Shown here one piece after another: positions 1 to 7,760 of a stretch of 29,348 nucleotides of DNA. The first letter of the stretch is position 1. Each line of letters starts with the position of its first letter. The notes under the pieces were generated by a model. That model saw only the letters and a program-made list of their open reading frames with translations. It did no database searches and had not been told where the DNA came from. A program made the position numbers and the translations under genes. The DNA comes from a virus, in the IMG/VR virus record IMGVR_UViG_3300028384_000953, positions 1,648-30,995 of that record; one strand, given 5' to 3'.

Positions 1-146
1 TCCTTTAAGCGATGAATTACCTCAAGAAGTTCTTCTTCCCGTCGTTGGGCACTACAAGCCTCGCTTAAAGCTTTTTGGAAAGTATGTACACTTAACAAGA
101 CTTCTGTTACGTCAACAGACCCTACTGCATTTTCAAAGTCACTCAT
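1..146 (-). CDS. Hypothetical protein, C-terminus cut by window edge
   Basis: The reading frame opens at an ATG at 146 and stays open to base 1, giving 48 residues that begin MSDFENAVGSVDV. A very strong ribosome binding site (AAGGAGGAG) lies about 8 bases upstream, just after the stop of the preceding small ORF. The visible part is helical and rich in Glu, Arg and Leu, ending in a possible coiled coil (AQRREEELLEVIHRLK). I do not recognise the family. The strong translation signal and operon-like spacing make it a real gene; function unknown. Confidence 0.65.
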   Translation of the reverse strand, partial: MSDFENAVGSVDVTEVLLSVHTFQKALSEACSAQRREEELLEVIHRLK

Positions 147-163
147 TAACCCTCTCCTCCTTC

Positions 164-331
164 TTAACCGGTATTGACTTCAATTAAGTTTAAGTGTGCT
201 ATCGTATCAGGGTGAGAAAAGGCGCAATTCTTTTTTCTACAAAAGTCTATTGCAACCTCCTCTAAAGATTCTAGTTTACTTTTAGTTAGACCTTTTAGTG
301 TTAAATCATTCGCCCAAAATTTCCCCACCAT
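164..331 (-). CDS. Small hypothetical protein, possibly the 3' part of a frame-disrupted gene
   Basis: A 55-residue frame from ATG 331 encodes MVGKFWANDLTLKGLTKSKL and on to a TAA 17 bases before the next start. No ribosome binding site precedes this ATG, and the frame is closed by a TAA just upstream. The overlapping 26-codon frame 306-386 does have a plausible ribosome binding site. One extra base skipped in the run GGTGGGGAAATTTTGG would join the two into about 73 residues. The composition (aromatic, Lys, Leu, Cys) looks like a genuine small protein. Family not recognised. Confidence 0.5.
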   Translation of the reverse strand: MVGKFWANDLTLKGLTKSKLESLEEVAIDFCRKKNCAFSHPDTIAHLNLIEVNTG

Positions 332-386
332 TTGAGTTGAACCAAGGGAGGTCGGGGGTAGTTACTGTGTAATAAACTCGTAGCAT
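306..386 (-). CDS. Short ORF overlapping the PhoH stop, possibly the 5' part of the 164-331 gene
   Basis: The ATG at 386 overlaps the PhoH stop codon (TAATG), and the GAGGAA in the last PhoH codons can serve as ribosome binding site, a typical coupled arrangement. It encodes 26 residues (MLRVYYTVTTPDLPWFNSNG and six more) and ends at TGA 306-308, inside the next ORF, which lies in the +1 frame. Either this is a very short peptide, or an indel or a +1 frameshift in the G/A/T homopolymer stretch near 312-325 separates it from 164-331. Confidence 0.4.
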   Translation of the reverse strand: MLRVYYTVTTPDLPWFNSNGGEILGE

Positions 387-1099
387 TATTTACTTTCCTC
401 ATAGATTACAAAAGTTTCTACCAAAGCTTTCACTACAGGAGATCTTACAACATCATCATAATCCCCGAAGTGTATGTGAGCAACTTTATCATAAGCTGGG
501 CCATATTGCAAAGCTTCTAAAACTTGACTTAATCCAGAGTTTTTTAAATCAGTCTGGTTAATATCACCGCATAATACCATTTTAGTACCTTTACCCACTC
601 GCGTTAATAAGGTCTTAATCTCATGGTAGGTGCAATCTTCTGCTTCGTCAACAATAACAAAACATTTTTTAAAGGAAGCTCCTTTAATGGTCTCAAGGGG
701 TTGTAATTGGATAACCTCACGCTCTAGCTTATACTCTAGGTCTCCTTGCGTCAGCTCTTCTCTAAGAGCTTCTTTTACCGGACCTATCCAGTTGAGCATC
801 TTTTCATTTTTATCTCCTGAGAAGGCCCCTAAGGACTTACTCTTAGAGGTTGCAGGCCTACATATAACAATTTTTTTAGAGAGTCCTTGGCGTAGGTATT
901 CGCAAGCGATACGGGAGGGGATATAAGTTTTACTGGTACCGGGCAAGCCAGTGGCAATAACAATATCTTTAGAGTGGATAAAATCTATATAGGTTTTTTG
1001 TTTTGAGGTTAATGCTTGGAGGGGGGATTTCTGTTTGAGGGTATTTTCTTCAGATTCGTTAACTTTTTGCTTACGGGTTTGCCTTTTTTGACGGGCCAT
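386..1099 (-). CDS. phoH: PhoH-like ATPase
   Basis: This 237-aa protein has the PhoH P-loop layout. After a basic, polar N-terminus (residues 1-25), a Walker A-type loop GLPGTSKT lies at 51-58, the Walker B strand FVIVDEAED at about 147-155, and the sensor-like CGDINQTD at 177-184. A VVRSPVV stretch near 217-223 matches the conserved C-terminal Arg-Ser of the family. Walker A normally has Gly before the Lys; here it is Ser. PhoH-like proteins are common in phages; in bacteria they are ATPases linked to phosphate starvation or RNA metabolism, and the phage role is not settled. The ATG at 1099 has only a modest site (GAGGA, spacing about 8), while a stronger one sits on an out-of-frame ATG at 1128. 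It follows the endolysin gene. Confidence 0.9.
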   Translation of the reverse strand: MARQKRQTRKQKVNESEENTLKQKSPLQALTSKQKTYIDFIHSKDIVIATGLPGTSKTYIPSRIACEYLRQGLSKKIVICRPATSKSKSLGAFSGDKNEKMLNWIGPVKEALREELTQGDLEYKLEREVIQLQPLETIKGASFKKCFVIVDEAEDCTYHEIKTLLTRVGKGTKMVLCGDINQTDLKNSGLSQVLEALQYGPAYDKVAHIHFGDYDDVVRSPVVKALVETFVIYEESK

Positions 1100-1128
1100 G
1101 GGTGGTTCCTCGTTAATAATGGAATCAT
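1009..1128 (-). CDS. Small overlapping ORF with a strong ribosome binding site
   Basis: An ATG at 1128 preceded by AAGGAGGTCACC, the best ribosome binding site nearby, opens a 39-codon frame that starts in the 54-bp endolysin/phoH gap and runs into phoH in another frame. The peptide is Lys/Pro/Asn-rich (MIPLLTRNHPWPVKKGKPVS and on). It may be a translated leader controlling phoH, a remnant of an older phoH start, or not biologically meaningful. No family recognised. Confidence 0.25.
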   Translation of the reverse strand: MIPLLTRNHPWPVKKGKPVSKKLTNLKKIPSNRNPPSKH

Positions 1129-1153
1129 GGTGACCTCCTTGTCATACATAATC

Positions 1154-1720
1154 TTAACCTAAGTCTGTAAGTAATGCTTTAGAGTGTACTCTAAGATCTC
1201 TTTTTAGCCAACCTTTTCTAAAGCACTCTTGACTGGGATCTCTACTGATTACATAATCTCGTCTAGATTGCTTAGCGGCTGTATATCTATTATGTAGAAG
1301 TATAGTATCACTACGGGTGTTATAGCAACTGTTTATTTTGGATAATGTTATAGGGCCTAGTTTGCCGTCCACCGTTACATTTAAAGCAGACTGTAGTTGT
1401 TTAATAGCACGAAAAGGGCCTGCATTAACCGAGTAGTCTAAAACGCTAACACCTAAACCTCTTGGCAGTAAATGCGCAGAACTGGGTAGCAGGTACTCGT
1501 TATAATATTTTTTTATAATGGCATCTTTAACTTGGGTTTCCCTTTTCGCCAATAACGTGGGGTTTTGGATGACAGGCCACCATTCCCAATTTTTATGATA
1601 CCTTTGGGCTATACCTGCGTAGGTTAACCCTCCTTTATCATTTTTAACTTTATGGAGTACCCACCCACCTTCACTATTTTCTATCACCCATTGAATTAAG
1701 CTCTCAAAATTTTGCAACAT
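1154..1720 (-). CDS. Endolysin, GH108-type N-acetylmuramidase with peptidoglycan-binding region
   Basis: This 188-aa protein is predicted to cleave the glycan strands of peptidoglycan for lysis. Residues 14-36 hold the signature ENSEGGW followed by a GG-T-AGI segment, as in GH108 muramidases, where the Glu of EGG (here E17) is catalytic. Residues about 95-130 (DYSVNAGPFRAIKQLQ, then DGKLGPIT) match the C-terminal peptidoglycan-binding part that usually accompanies GH108. Length fits the family (about 170-200). No signal peptide is visible, so release would need a holin. The start ATG has a weak site (CAGG); a 6-bp hairpin lies just upstream. Gene order is tailspike, endolysin, phoH. Confidence 0.88.
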   Translation of the reverse strand: MLQNFESLIQWVIENSEGGWVLHKVKNDKGGLTYAGIAQRYHKNWEWWPVIQNPTLLAKRETQVKDAIIKKYYNEYLLPSSAHLLPRGLGVSVLDYSVNAGPFRAIKQLQSALNVTVDGKLGPITLSKINSCYNTRSDTILLHNRYTAAKQSRRDYVISRDPSQECFRKGWLKRDLRVHSKALLTDLG

Positions 1721-1731
1721 GTTTTTACCTG

Positions 1732-1748
1732 TGGCCCTTATCGGGCCA
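1732..1748 (-). other. Hairpin between tailspike and endolysin genes
   Basis: A perfect 6-bp inverted repeat (TGGCCC / GGGCCA) with a 5-base loop lies in the 34-bp gap between the tailspike stop and the endolysin ATG. It has no U-tract, so it is unlikely to be a terminator. It ends about 12 bases from the endolysin start codon, where it could affect translation initiation or mRNA processing. Confidence 0.4.
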
Positions 1749-1754
1749 TCCTTT

Positions 1755-3743
1755 TTAAGATACTGAGAAGGTTCCTTGCACTACGTACACACCTCCGTCC
1801 ACCCCTGGATAAGTGGCATCGTACAAGTTTAGATCCACAAACGTGGTACCGGAGCCGGTTTTTATTGCAGTCATCGCAACCCGAGGACTTTCTCTTACCG
1901 CGTGGCAAACAAAGATACCTGCGGAACTATACGGTAAAGCTAAGCGTAATGTGTTGGCACCTGTACCATTCGTGGTTATCTGAAACCTTACATCAAACTT
2001 AACTTCATTACCCTTTCTATTAAAGTTTGTATAAAGTATTGTGTAAGAAGTTATTGTACCTGACGTAGCTGATAAAGTAACTGGTAGTCCTATACTCCCA
2101 GAATGCCCTACGTTTTCACCAAACCATAAATCTGGGTTGTGATACTCTAGGATAGGATTAGTATTTCCGGACACCTTGTCACCGTATATTTGACAACCAC
2201 CTCCCGCGTACTGGCTAAAAGCCCTAAAATTAGCGCCATAAGTCCCGAACGGTGCTAAATGGTTATCAAATATTTTTACTTGCTCTACAACCGTATTAGT
2301 ACATGCGATAGCCTCTACGCCAGATCCTGCTATCTTATTTTTAGAAATAGTCGCGGCTGAGAGTGAGAAGCCATTAATAAGGATACCACGTTGAAGCATA
2401 TCCGTGATGGTGTTTTCACTAATATCAACCCCGTTTAAAATTCCTCTATGATTGTTATCAGATAAGAGGTTAACGCCATAAGTAGCTAGAGCGCCGTCCC
2501 CTTTAAACCTGTTCCGGGCTATCGTAATATCATTACAAGTCCCGCCAAATTCGGGATACAGTAAAACTGATTGATTAACTGCACTAGTGTAATTATTAAA
2601 TACTCTAAGGCTTTCTGATGTAGTACCCGTTTTAGTATTTAAATTAACAAAATAGGTACCTACTCCAGATAAACAATTGTCTATTTGTACATTCTCAAAA
2701 TCCCTTAATAAGATACAATCACCAATTTGAGTAGAAGTAGCCCCTAGGATAAAATAGCAATCAGTAATAGTGAAATTAGAAACTCTAGAATTTTCCCCTA
2801 AAGTTACATGAGAACTACCTGCCGCAGTATCTATAGAACGAAATACGCAACGATGCATAACTCCCCAGGTAGCACCATTAACATTAATACTTTTAACACC
2901 ACGAGAAAGAATAACATTAGAAAATGCCGCAGTTCCTGTAGTGGTTACGTCAATAGAACCCCCGGAATTTCTAGCAACATGGGAAGTTATTTCAAAATCT
3001 TTAAAAGAGCAATTATGACCTGTACCATTGTTTACGTTAATTATATCTACACTACTGAAGATACCTTTTACAGTAGATGTGTTTTCATTATTTAAGCTAG
3101 GAGGTACTACACCACATAAATGAAATTCCTTGTTAGTGACATTGATAGATGAAACTCTTGTGACCCCTTCACTAATATAAACTTTTGCCCCGGTTGACGG
3201 TAATGCAGTTATAAGGTTAGTCCAATAGGAGGTTTCATCACTAGAGTCGTTGTGAAGTGCACCGAACTGCTTAGAAAAATAAATTTTATTTGCAAAATTA
3301 CAATAAGCTTGTGCGTTTACCCCGATAAGGTTTATATAGGTTCCACCATCAGGGGTGCCGGTACCTGGTGCCACAATTTCATAGGTATTAGCCCCGGTAT
3401 CCCCAACAACAAATCTACCTAAGATCCTGACCACATCCCCTACTTTTACATCGGTAGAGTTCAGTAAATCATTTAATACATCGAAGGTTTTAGTGATACC
3501 TCTTAAGTTTGATGCATCCACCGCAGGCATAGTAGCACCGCCCTGTCCATCGTCTCCTAATTGTACAACACTTCCTACTGAAGTGCCCAATTCGGCTCTT
3601 TTAACTAACGTGGCAAAGGCGTTGTCACGGGATACCCTATGTTCTACATTTTCCGAAGAGGCGTTTAACTGTTTTATCAGTAATTCTGCGTCTTGGTTAA
3701 TGGCGGTAGCTTCCGGCAAACCATCTAACGTTGAATCTGGCAT
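1755..3743 (-). CDS. Tailspike or tail fibre with right-handed beta-helix (receptor-binding protein)
   Basis: A 662-aa protein. Residues 5-45 (LPEATAINQDAELLIKQ region) resemble the N-terminus of the adjacent collar fibre and probably form a virion-attachment module. Near 157-171 the stretch SKQFGALHNDSSDET matches the start of pectate-lyase-like beta-helix domains of phage tailspikes. Residues about 180-540 are Asn-, Ser-, Thr- and Val-rich with repeated short strands, as in a parallel beta-helix. The last ~110 residues (NRKGNEVKFDVRF, then LRLALPYSS) look like the small beta-sandwich that caps many fibre proteins. It probably binds, and perhaps degrades, surface polysaccharide. The ATG overlaps the stop of the collar fibre (TAATG) with AAGGA upstream. 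No catalytic residues can be assigned. Confidence 0.85.
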   Translation of the reverse strand: MPDSTLDGLPEATAINQDAELLIKQLNASSENVEHRVSRDNAFATLVKRAELGTSVGSVVQLGDDGQGGATMPAVDASNLRGITKTFDVLNDLLNSTDVKVGDVVRILGRFVVGDTGANTYEIVAPGTGTPDGGTYINLIGVNAQAYCNFANKIYFSKQFGALHNDSSDETSYWTNLITALPSTGAKVYISEGVTRVSSINVTNKEFHLCGVVPPSLNNENTSTVKGIFSSVDIINVNNGTGHNCSFKDFEITSHVARNSGGSIDVTTTGTAAFSNVILSRGVKSINVNGATWGVMHRCVFRSIDTAAGSSHVTLGENSRVSNFTITDCYFILGATSTQIGDCILLRDFENVQIDNCLSGVGTYFVNLNTKTGTTSESLRVFNNYTSAVNQSVLLYPEFGGTCNDITIARNRFKGDGALATYGVNLLSDNNHRGILNGVDISENTITDMLQRGILINGFSLSAATISKNKIAGSGVEAIACTNTVVEQVKIFDNHLAPFGTYGANFRAFSQYAGGGCQIYGDKVSGNTNPILEYHNPDLWFGENVGHSGSIGLPVTLSATSGTITSYTILYTNFNRKGNEVKFDVRFQITTNGTGANTLRLALPYSSAGIFVCHAVRESPRVAMTAIKTGSGTTFVDLNLYDATYPGVDGGVYVVQGTFSVS

Positions 3744-4711
3744 TATGCAATCCTTTTGATAAAGTGTACGGTTACATAAGGAGGTTGAGTATCTATTTGA
3801 GTATTAGACGTGGATGCGCTATGAGTATGAGGTAATCCATTACCTGGAGTGTTACCCGTTGCACTATTACCACCTTTAAAAGAACTGTTCCAAATAGAAT
3901 TATCAAAATTAGTCTTACCTAAGCCTGCATGAACATCCCTAGGGAAGTTGTCGTCTATACCAAAAAGTGAATGCTGAGAGGATACTTCTCCAATCATTCC
4001 ATGGGCGTGGCGTGGCATCTGATCTTCTGTAAGGCTATGTCCTGCAACAGATACTGGGTGAGAGTGACTAACTGCGTTTTGCCCTCCTACGTAACCTGGA
4101 GGCCTAGAAGGTATCGCAGCACGTGGGTATCTACCGAAGTCTGAATAAAAATCCGGGGTTCCGTTAGTCCCATCACATTTAACAAAACCTGTTGGTATAT
4201 CAGCTTCTGCTCCATGCCACATAATTACTGCTCCTATGGGAACCACTGCGGAGATAATCGCTTGAAGTTGATCATAAACAGTTTTAACTGCCCTTGATGT
4301 AGCGTATTGGGAACTACTGTCTGTGGTTACACTATCTGATGGCGGGTAATTAGCGACATTACCTAAACCTACTTGTGTTTTGTCTACATTATGAGGGTTA
4401 GCCACATTACTAGAGTGTGCACCGATTGCCGCATTCATTTCCGCAACAGAAGGAACTGAAAGATTACCTCTAGCAAGAGCTGGGTTCACCTCCGATAAGT
4501 TATTCGCTATAGCTAATTGGGGTATATTTAAAACGTTACCTAATCCAAGCGAACTAGCGGTTATATTGGGATGGGCACCTGCACTATTTACATGATCATT
4601 AAATAACAATGCTAATGAAATCCTGCGGTCAACACTCCCTTGTTTGATATGTAATTCATCTGTCAGTTGTGTGGAGGTAGCTGGATCTAAATCAGATATT
4701 TCTTGAGTCAT
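3743..4711 (-). CDS. Tail fibre with collar domain
   Basis: A 322-aa structural protein. Residues 6-33 (SDLDPATSTQLTDELHIKQG, then DRRISLALLF) form an N-terminal module shared with the next gene. Two fibre repeats follow: HPNITASSLGLGNVLN near 47-62 and HNVDKTQVGLGNVAN near 107-121, the usual H-N-x-K-x-x-V-G-L-G-N-V-x-N type. Residues about 158-195 (PIGAVIMWHGAEADIPTGFV, then CDGTNGTPDF) match the phage tail collar domain. The C-terminus is His/Gly/Ser-rich and ends PPYVTVHFIKRIA, typical of such fibres. The ATG directly follows the preceding stop, with GAGAGG upstream. It likely acts as a short fibre or adaptor at the baseplate rim. Confidence 0.88.
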   Translation of the reverse strand: MTQEISDLDPATSTQLTDELHIKQGSVDRRISLALLFNDHVNSAGAHPNITASSLGLGNVLNIPQLAIANNLSEVNPALARGNLSVPSVAEMNAAIGAHSSNVANPHNVDKTQVGLGNVANYPPSDSVTTDSSSQYATSRAVKTVYDQLQAIISAVVPIGAVIMWHGAEADIPTGFVKCDGTNGTPDFYSDFGRYPRAAIPSRPPGYVGGQNAVSHSHPVSVAGHSLTEDQMPRHAHGMIGEVSSQHSLFGIDDNFPRDVHAGLGKTNFDNSIWNSSFKGGNSATGNTPGNGLPHTHSASTSNTQIDTQPPYVTVHFIKRIA

Positions 4712-5035
4712 TTAAGCAGTCCTCTCTATCATAGTGAAACCTACTGACGGGGTATCAGGGTGTTCTATTAAAGAACCCCAACCTAAGTCTTCTGCGGTTG
4801 GTTGTGTCCCGGTTTTATATATGTCACAATAACCAACTTTACGTACATCATCGTTATAGTGGTCTATCCATGCACCAAAATTATATATTGCTGCGTTAGT
4901 CCACTGTCGTGGCATGGGGGCGTTAGGTTGCAACCCTTTTTGTTGGAAAACTGTGGTGGGGTAAAGTTTTAAAGGAGCCCCATAAACATCTGTGTCATCT
5001 AATGCAAATCTAAAGACTGTGGTAGGTGCTGTCAT
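4712..5035 (-). CDS. Hypothetical structural protein between baseplate wedge and fibres
   Basis: A 107-aa protein that I cannot assign. It starts MTAPTTVFRFALDDTDVYG, is rich in aromatic residues, Pro and Asn, and has no signal peptide, membrane span or coiled coil. It lies between the gpI/gp48-like wedge gene and the collar fibre, with a good ribosome binding site (AAGAGGTTAAT) and no gap to the fibre. That position is typical of fibre-attachment or baseplate-completion proteins. The role is inferred from location only. Confidence 0.75.
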   Translation of the reverse strand: MTAPTTVFRFALDDTDVYGAPLKLYPTTVFQQKGLQPNAPMPRQWTNAAIYNFGAWIDHYNDDVRKVGYCDIYKTGTQPTAEDLGWGSLIEHPDTPSVGFTMIERTA

Positions 5036-5045
5036 ATTAACCTCT

Positions 5046-5912
5046 TTAAGAATCTTTATACTGAGCTATTTCTAAGAAAACACCTTTAACATTTGTATTG
5101 GTTGTGGTGTTTATTATTAAATTACCTTGGCCTGAAGGGGTGTCGATGGTGTAAGGAGTCCCGTCTTCCAGTAAGAATCTACCAGATTCTAAGTCATCAA
5201 ACTCGTATAAGACTGCACTTTCCCAGCCATCTCCGTAGGCTAACTCTTCAGGAGATTGTACGACAATAGGTTCATCAAGAAGATCTGTAAGAACGTCCTC
5301 ATTCCCTTCAGAATCAACAACTATCAAAGATTCATTGATAACACCCAACTCACAGGGGATAAACAGAGACTCTTTCGTCACTCCATTAGAATTGATAGGG
5401 TGTATACCAAACACTGTGTCATTAATCCCGGCACTACAAGCCCTTTGGATCATCTCTGCCTCTGCACCTGTCAGCTTACCCTCTTCATCTAGCACAGACC
5501 CATAACCGTAAATAAATGCACCACCTAAAGCTACATTATCGGAGTGATACCCTATATAATTAGTGCCTTCCATCCCCGTTATAGCTTCTAAAGATTTACG
5601 TAAACCTTCACTAGAACCATCGGAAACTCTAGATAATAGTTCACCAATGATACGGGCTTTGTAAACGTCATCGGCTTCTCCTGCCTTTCTAGTGACTCCG
5701 TATTTAGCACCATAACGATGGTCTATATTAGCACCAACAACTCTAGAAAACTGCGACTGGTACTCAACGTTATAAACATCATCTAAAAGAACTTGAAACT
5801 GCTCCCCCAATACAGTCATTAAGATTTCCCAATTAGGTAAATCCTTAAATTCTGTAGGAAGATTAGATTTCATGCGTTCTACCATATCTGTAATACGTTG
5901 TATTTCTGCCAT
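5046..5912 (-). CDS. Baseplate wedge protein, tail protein I / Mu gp48-like
   Basis: A 288-aa protein just after the gpJ-like gene, where contractile phages encode gpI or Mu gp48. The N-terminal half (residues 1-120) is helical with LPTEFKDLPNWEILMTVLGE and a region of the type seen in this family (GAKYGVTRKAGEADDVYKAR, then GSSEGLRKSLEAITG). The acidic beta-rich second half (about 180-288) goes beyond a minimal gpI and may connect to the 107-aa protein or fibres. The ribosome binding site is GGAGGTTTC before the ATG. Assignment rests on position plus N-terminal pattern. Confidence 0.7.
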   Translation of the reverse strand: MAEIQRITDMVERMKSNLPTEFKDLPNWEILMTVLGEQFQVLLDDVYNVEYQSQFSRVVGANIDHRYGAKYGVTRKAGEADDVYKARIIGELLSRVSDGSSEGLRKSLEAITGMEGTNYIGYHSDNVALGGAFIYGYGSVLDEEGKLTGAEAEMIQRACSAGINDTVFGIHPINSNGVTKESLFIPCELGVINESLIVVDSEGNEDVLTDLLDEPIVVQSPEELAYGDGWESAVLYEFDDLESGRFLLEDGTPYTIDTPSGQGNLIINTTTNTNVKGVFLEIAQYKDS

Positions 5913-5922
5913 GAAACCTCCT

Positions 5923-7386
5923 TTATAACGGGTTGTACGTTATCCTAGTGAGTGCGAGTTTTGCGATTTCTGTTCTACTGATAGGGATGTTATTCTGCGA
6001 ATAGTCAATAGGTTGGGGTGGAGTATTTTCGTCAAGAGGGTTTTGAATAGCAATCCTAATAGTAACCTCCTCCAACCCAGAAACCGTATTATAAGCTATC
6101 CCTGCATAACGTTTAGTCGGTATATTGGTGTCCAAACCTAGATTACTTTCAGTGTAATCAATAAAGGCTGTTGATAGTTGGTCTTCAAAATCCGCCGGTA
6201 ATGTTTCCTCGGGATGTACTGTGTAATCCATGATTAAATACATATATTGGACGGTAGGACGTGAGAATTTAACAGGTTGTGCATACCCATTAAAATCTAC
6301 ATATTGCCCGGTAACATCTCCATGAAGAGGTAATCCCGGGGCTGTTTTACCAATTGCATCGATAATATCTTGATCTAACCCGCCATCTACTAAAACTTCC
6401 ATATGGTAGGCAGGCACTCCATTCACAACTGCATCCGTATTGTTAACATCTACATACTGAGCAACAACTCCTGTAACGTTAGATACTGCCTGGGCTATAG
6501 AATCAGGAGTACCTGCCCCTGTTGCTGCAAAGGCTTGGAGGCATCTCACTAAGAACTCTGGATCTGTCTCATCTTCTCTACCAACAGTTAGAGCATCGGG
6601 TTGAGAGATGTCATACCAACCATCGATAGACTTTGAAATGTTAGTTACAGAATTAGGGTCACCAGAGACCTTACCAAGTGATTTAGCTCTTATACGGTTT
6701 GGCGTCCAAACTTGGTCCAGAGATAAGTACGTGGTGGTTTGAATATCCAACATCTCCGTGGTACTAGCGGTAAATACTCTAAGATAACTTGTGTAATTAT
6801 CGGGGTCTGGGCTATCGTTATGAAAAGCTATTACACTGACCCCTGATGCCCCAACCATCTCGGAGGCTAATTGTGTGATCAAGGTGTTATGAGACCACCC
6901 TATGCCGGTAGTTACCTCATAAACTGCCCCGTTCAATTTTACTCTATATACATCATTATCCTCTATATGGTTAACCCATATATAAGCCTGTTTACAGTTC
7001 CTGCCAGAGATAACAAATTCTTCTTCATTTAAAAACAGGTTGCCGGTTAATGACTCCACTTCTGTATCAGCAGGTATCACTGTGTTTTCTGAACCAATGT
7101 AAAAAATATTCCCTGTTGTTGCAGTCGCAAGGTTATGACGTAAGCCTAATGTGATACCGTGGTTAACTAGACTAGAACCTTCGCTATTTAAAATGTTCTG
7201 ACCATCATGAGACCACTGCAAAGTCTCATGCACTTCAGCAAAACCTTGTGACACTACTGCGTAAATATGCCCTAAAGCGGATCTTTCACTAATCTCTACA
7301 TCAGCTAATGCTTGATGTGCACTTTTCAGCCTGTCATACCATTCATCTTGACGATATGTAGTTAGGCCATTTTCATCATACGGCAT
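5923..7386 (-). CDS. Baseplate wedge protein J (Mu gp47-like)
   Basis: A 487-aa protein of the baseplate J / Mu gp47 / T4 gp6 type, which forms the wedge ring that triggers sheath contraction. The core family signature is in the middle: REDETDPEFLVRCLQAF near 273-289, then GTPDSIAQAVSNVTGVV and a GLDQDIIDAI segment. The C-terminal part (ITRTEIAKLAL-type ending, here ISRTEIAKLALTRI) is the small beta/alpha fold typical of the family. It lies between the gp25-like and gpI-like genes. The ribosome binding site is GGAGGCTTAATA. Confidence 0.9.
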   Translation of the reverse strand: MPYDENGLTTYRQDEWYDRLKSAHQALADVEISERSALGHIYAVVSQGFAEVHETLQWSHDGQNILNSEGSSLVNHGITLGLRHNLATATTGNIFYIGSENTVIPADTEVESLTGNLFLNEEEFVISGRNCKQAYIWVNHIEDNDVYRVKLNGAVYEVTTGIGWSHNTLITQLASEMVGASGVSVIAFHNDSPDPDNYTSYLRVFTASTTEMLDIQTTTYLSLDQVWTPNRIRAKSLGKVSGDPNSVTNISKSIDGWYDISQPDALTVGREDETDPEFLVRCLQAFAATGAGTPDSIAQAVSNVTGVVAQYVDVNNTDAVVNGVPAYHMEVLVDGGLDQDIIDAIGKTAPGLPLHGDVTGQYVDFNGYAQPVKFSRPTVQYMYLIMDYTVHPEETLPADFEDQLSTAFIDYTESNLGLDTNIPTKRYAGIAYNTVSGLEEVTIRIAIQNPLDENTPPQPIDYSQNNIPISRTEIAKLALTRITYNPL

Positions 7387-7388
7387 TA

Positions 7389-7757
7389 TTAAGCCTCCAC
7401 TATTATGTTAATAAAATCTCCACCAGGACCTTGAGCAGAAAACTTAATAGTTAATACCCGATCAGTTCCTATTTCAGAGGAATACTCTGTGACAAACCCT
7501 TGGGTATTTATACTATCAATATAATCTTCCATAAAGTCGTCAATTAGGGCCTTATTATTACGCTTTTTAAAAAACTGAGTTTGGTAGGGTACACCTATAT
7601 TCCCGTCAAAACTCCATTCACCTTTCCTCAACATCACCATAGTCCTGACTTGCTGAGCAAAAGCTTGCAATTTACTACTAGTGTAAGTAAGCTCTCCTGA
7701 AGAAAAGTCTAAGTCCCCGGTTTTTAAATCTAACAACACATCAGCTTTTACAGTCAT
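7389..7757 (-). CDS. Baseplate wedge protein, gp25/gpW-like (Mu gp46 type)
   Basis: This 122-aa protein matches the length and position of the gp25-like wedge, which nucleates the sheath on the baseplate. The region LQAFAQQVRTMVMLRKGEW (about 31-49), followed by GVPYQTQFFKKRN, is the usual motif: helix, Arg-rich strand, then W and a GVPY-type turn. The C-terminus is a beta hairpin with a GGDFINIIVEA ending. It sits between plug and gpJ genes with an AGGAAGG ribosome binding site. Confidence 0.85.
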   Translation of the reverse strand: MTVKADVLLDLKTGDLDFSSGELTYTSSKLQAFAQQVRTMVMLRKGEWSFDGNIGVPYQTQFFKKRNNKALIDDFMEDYIDSINTQGFVTEYSSEIGTDRVLTIKFSAQGPGGDFINIIVEA

Positions 7758-7760
7758 CTA

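Noticed and set aside
1755-3743. Diversity-generating retroelement target in the tailspike
   Set aside because: No reverse transcriptase gene and no template/variable repeat pair could be seen in the window.
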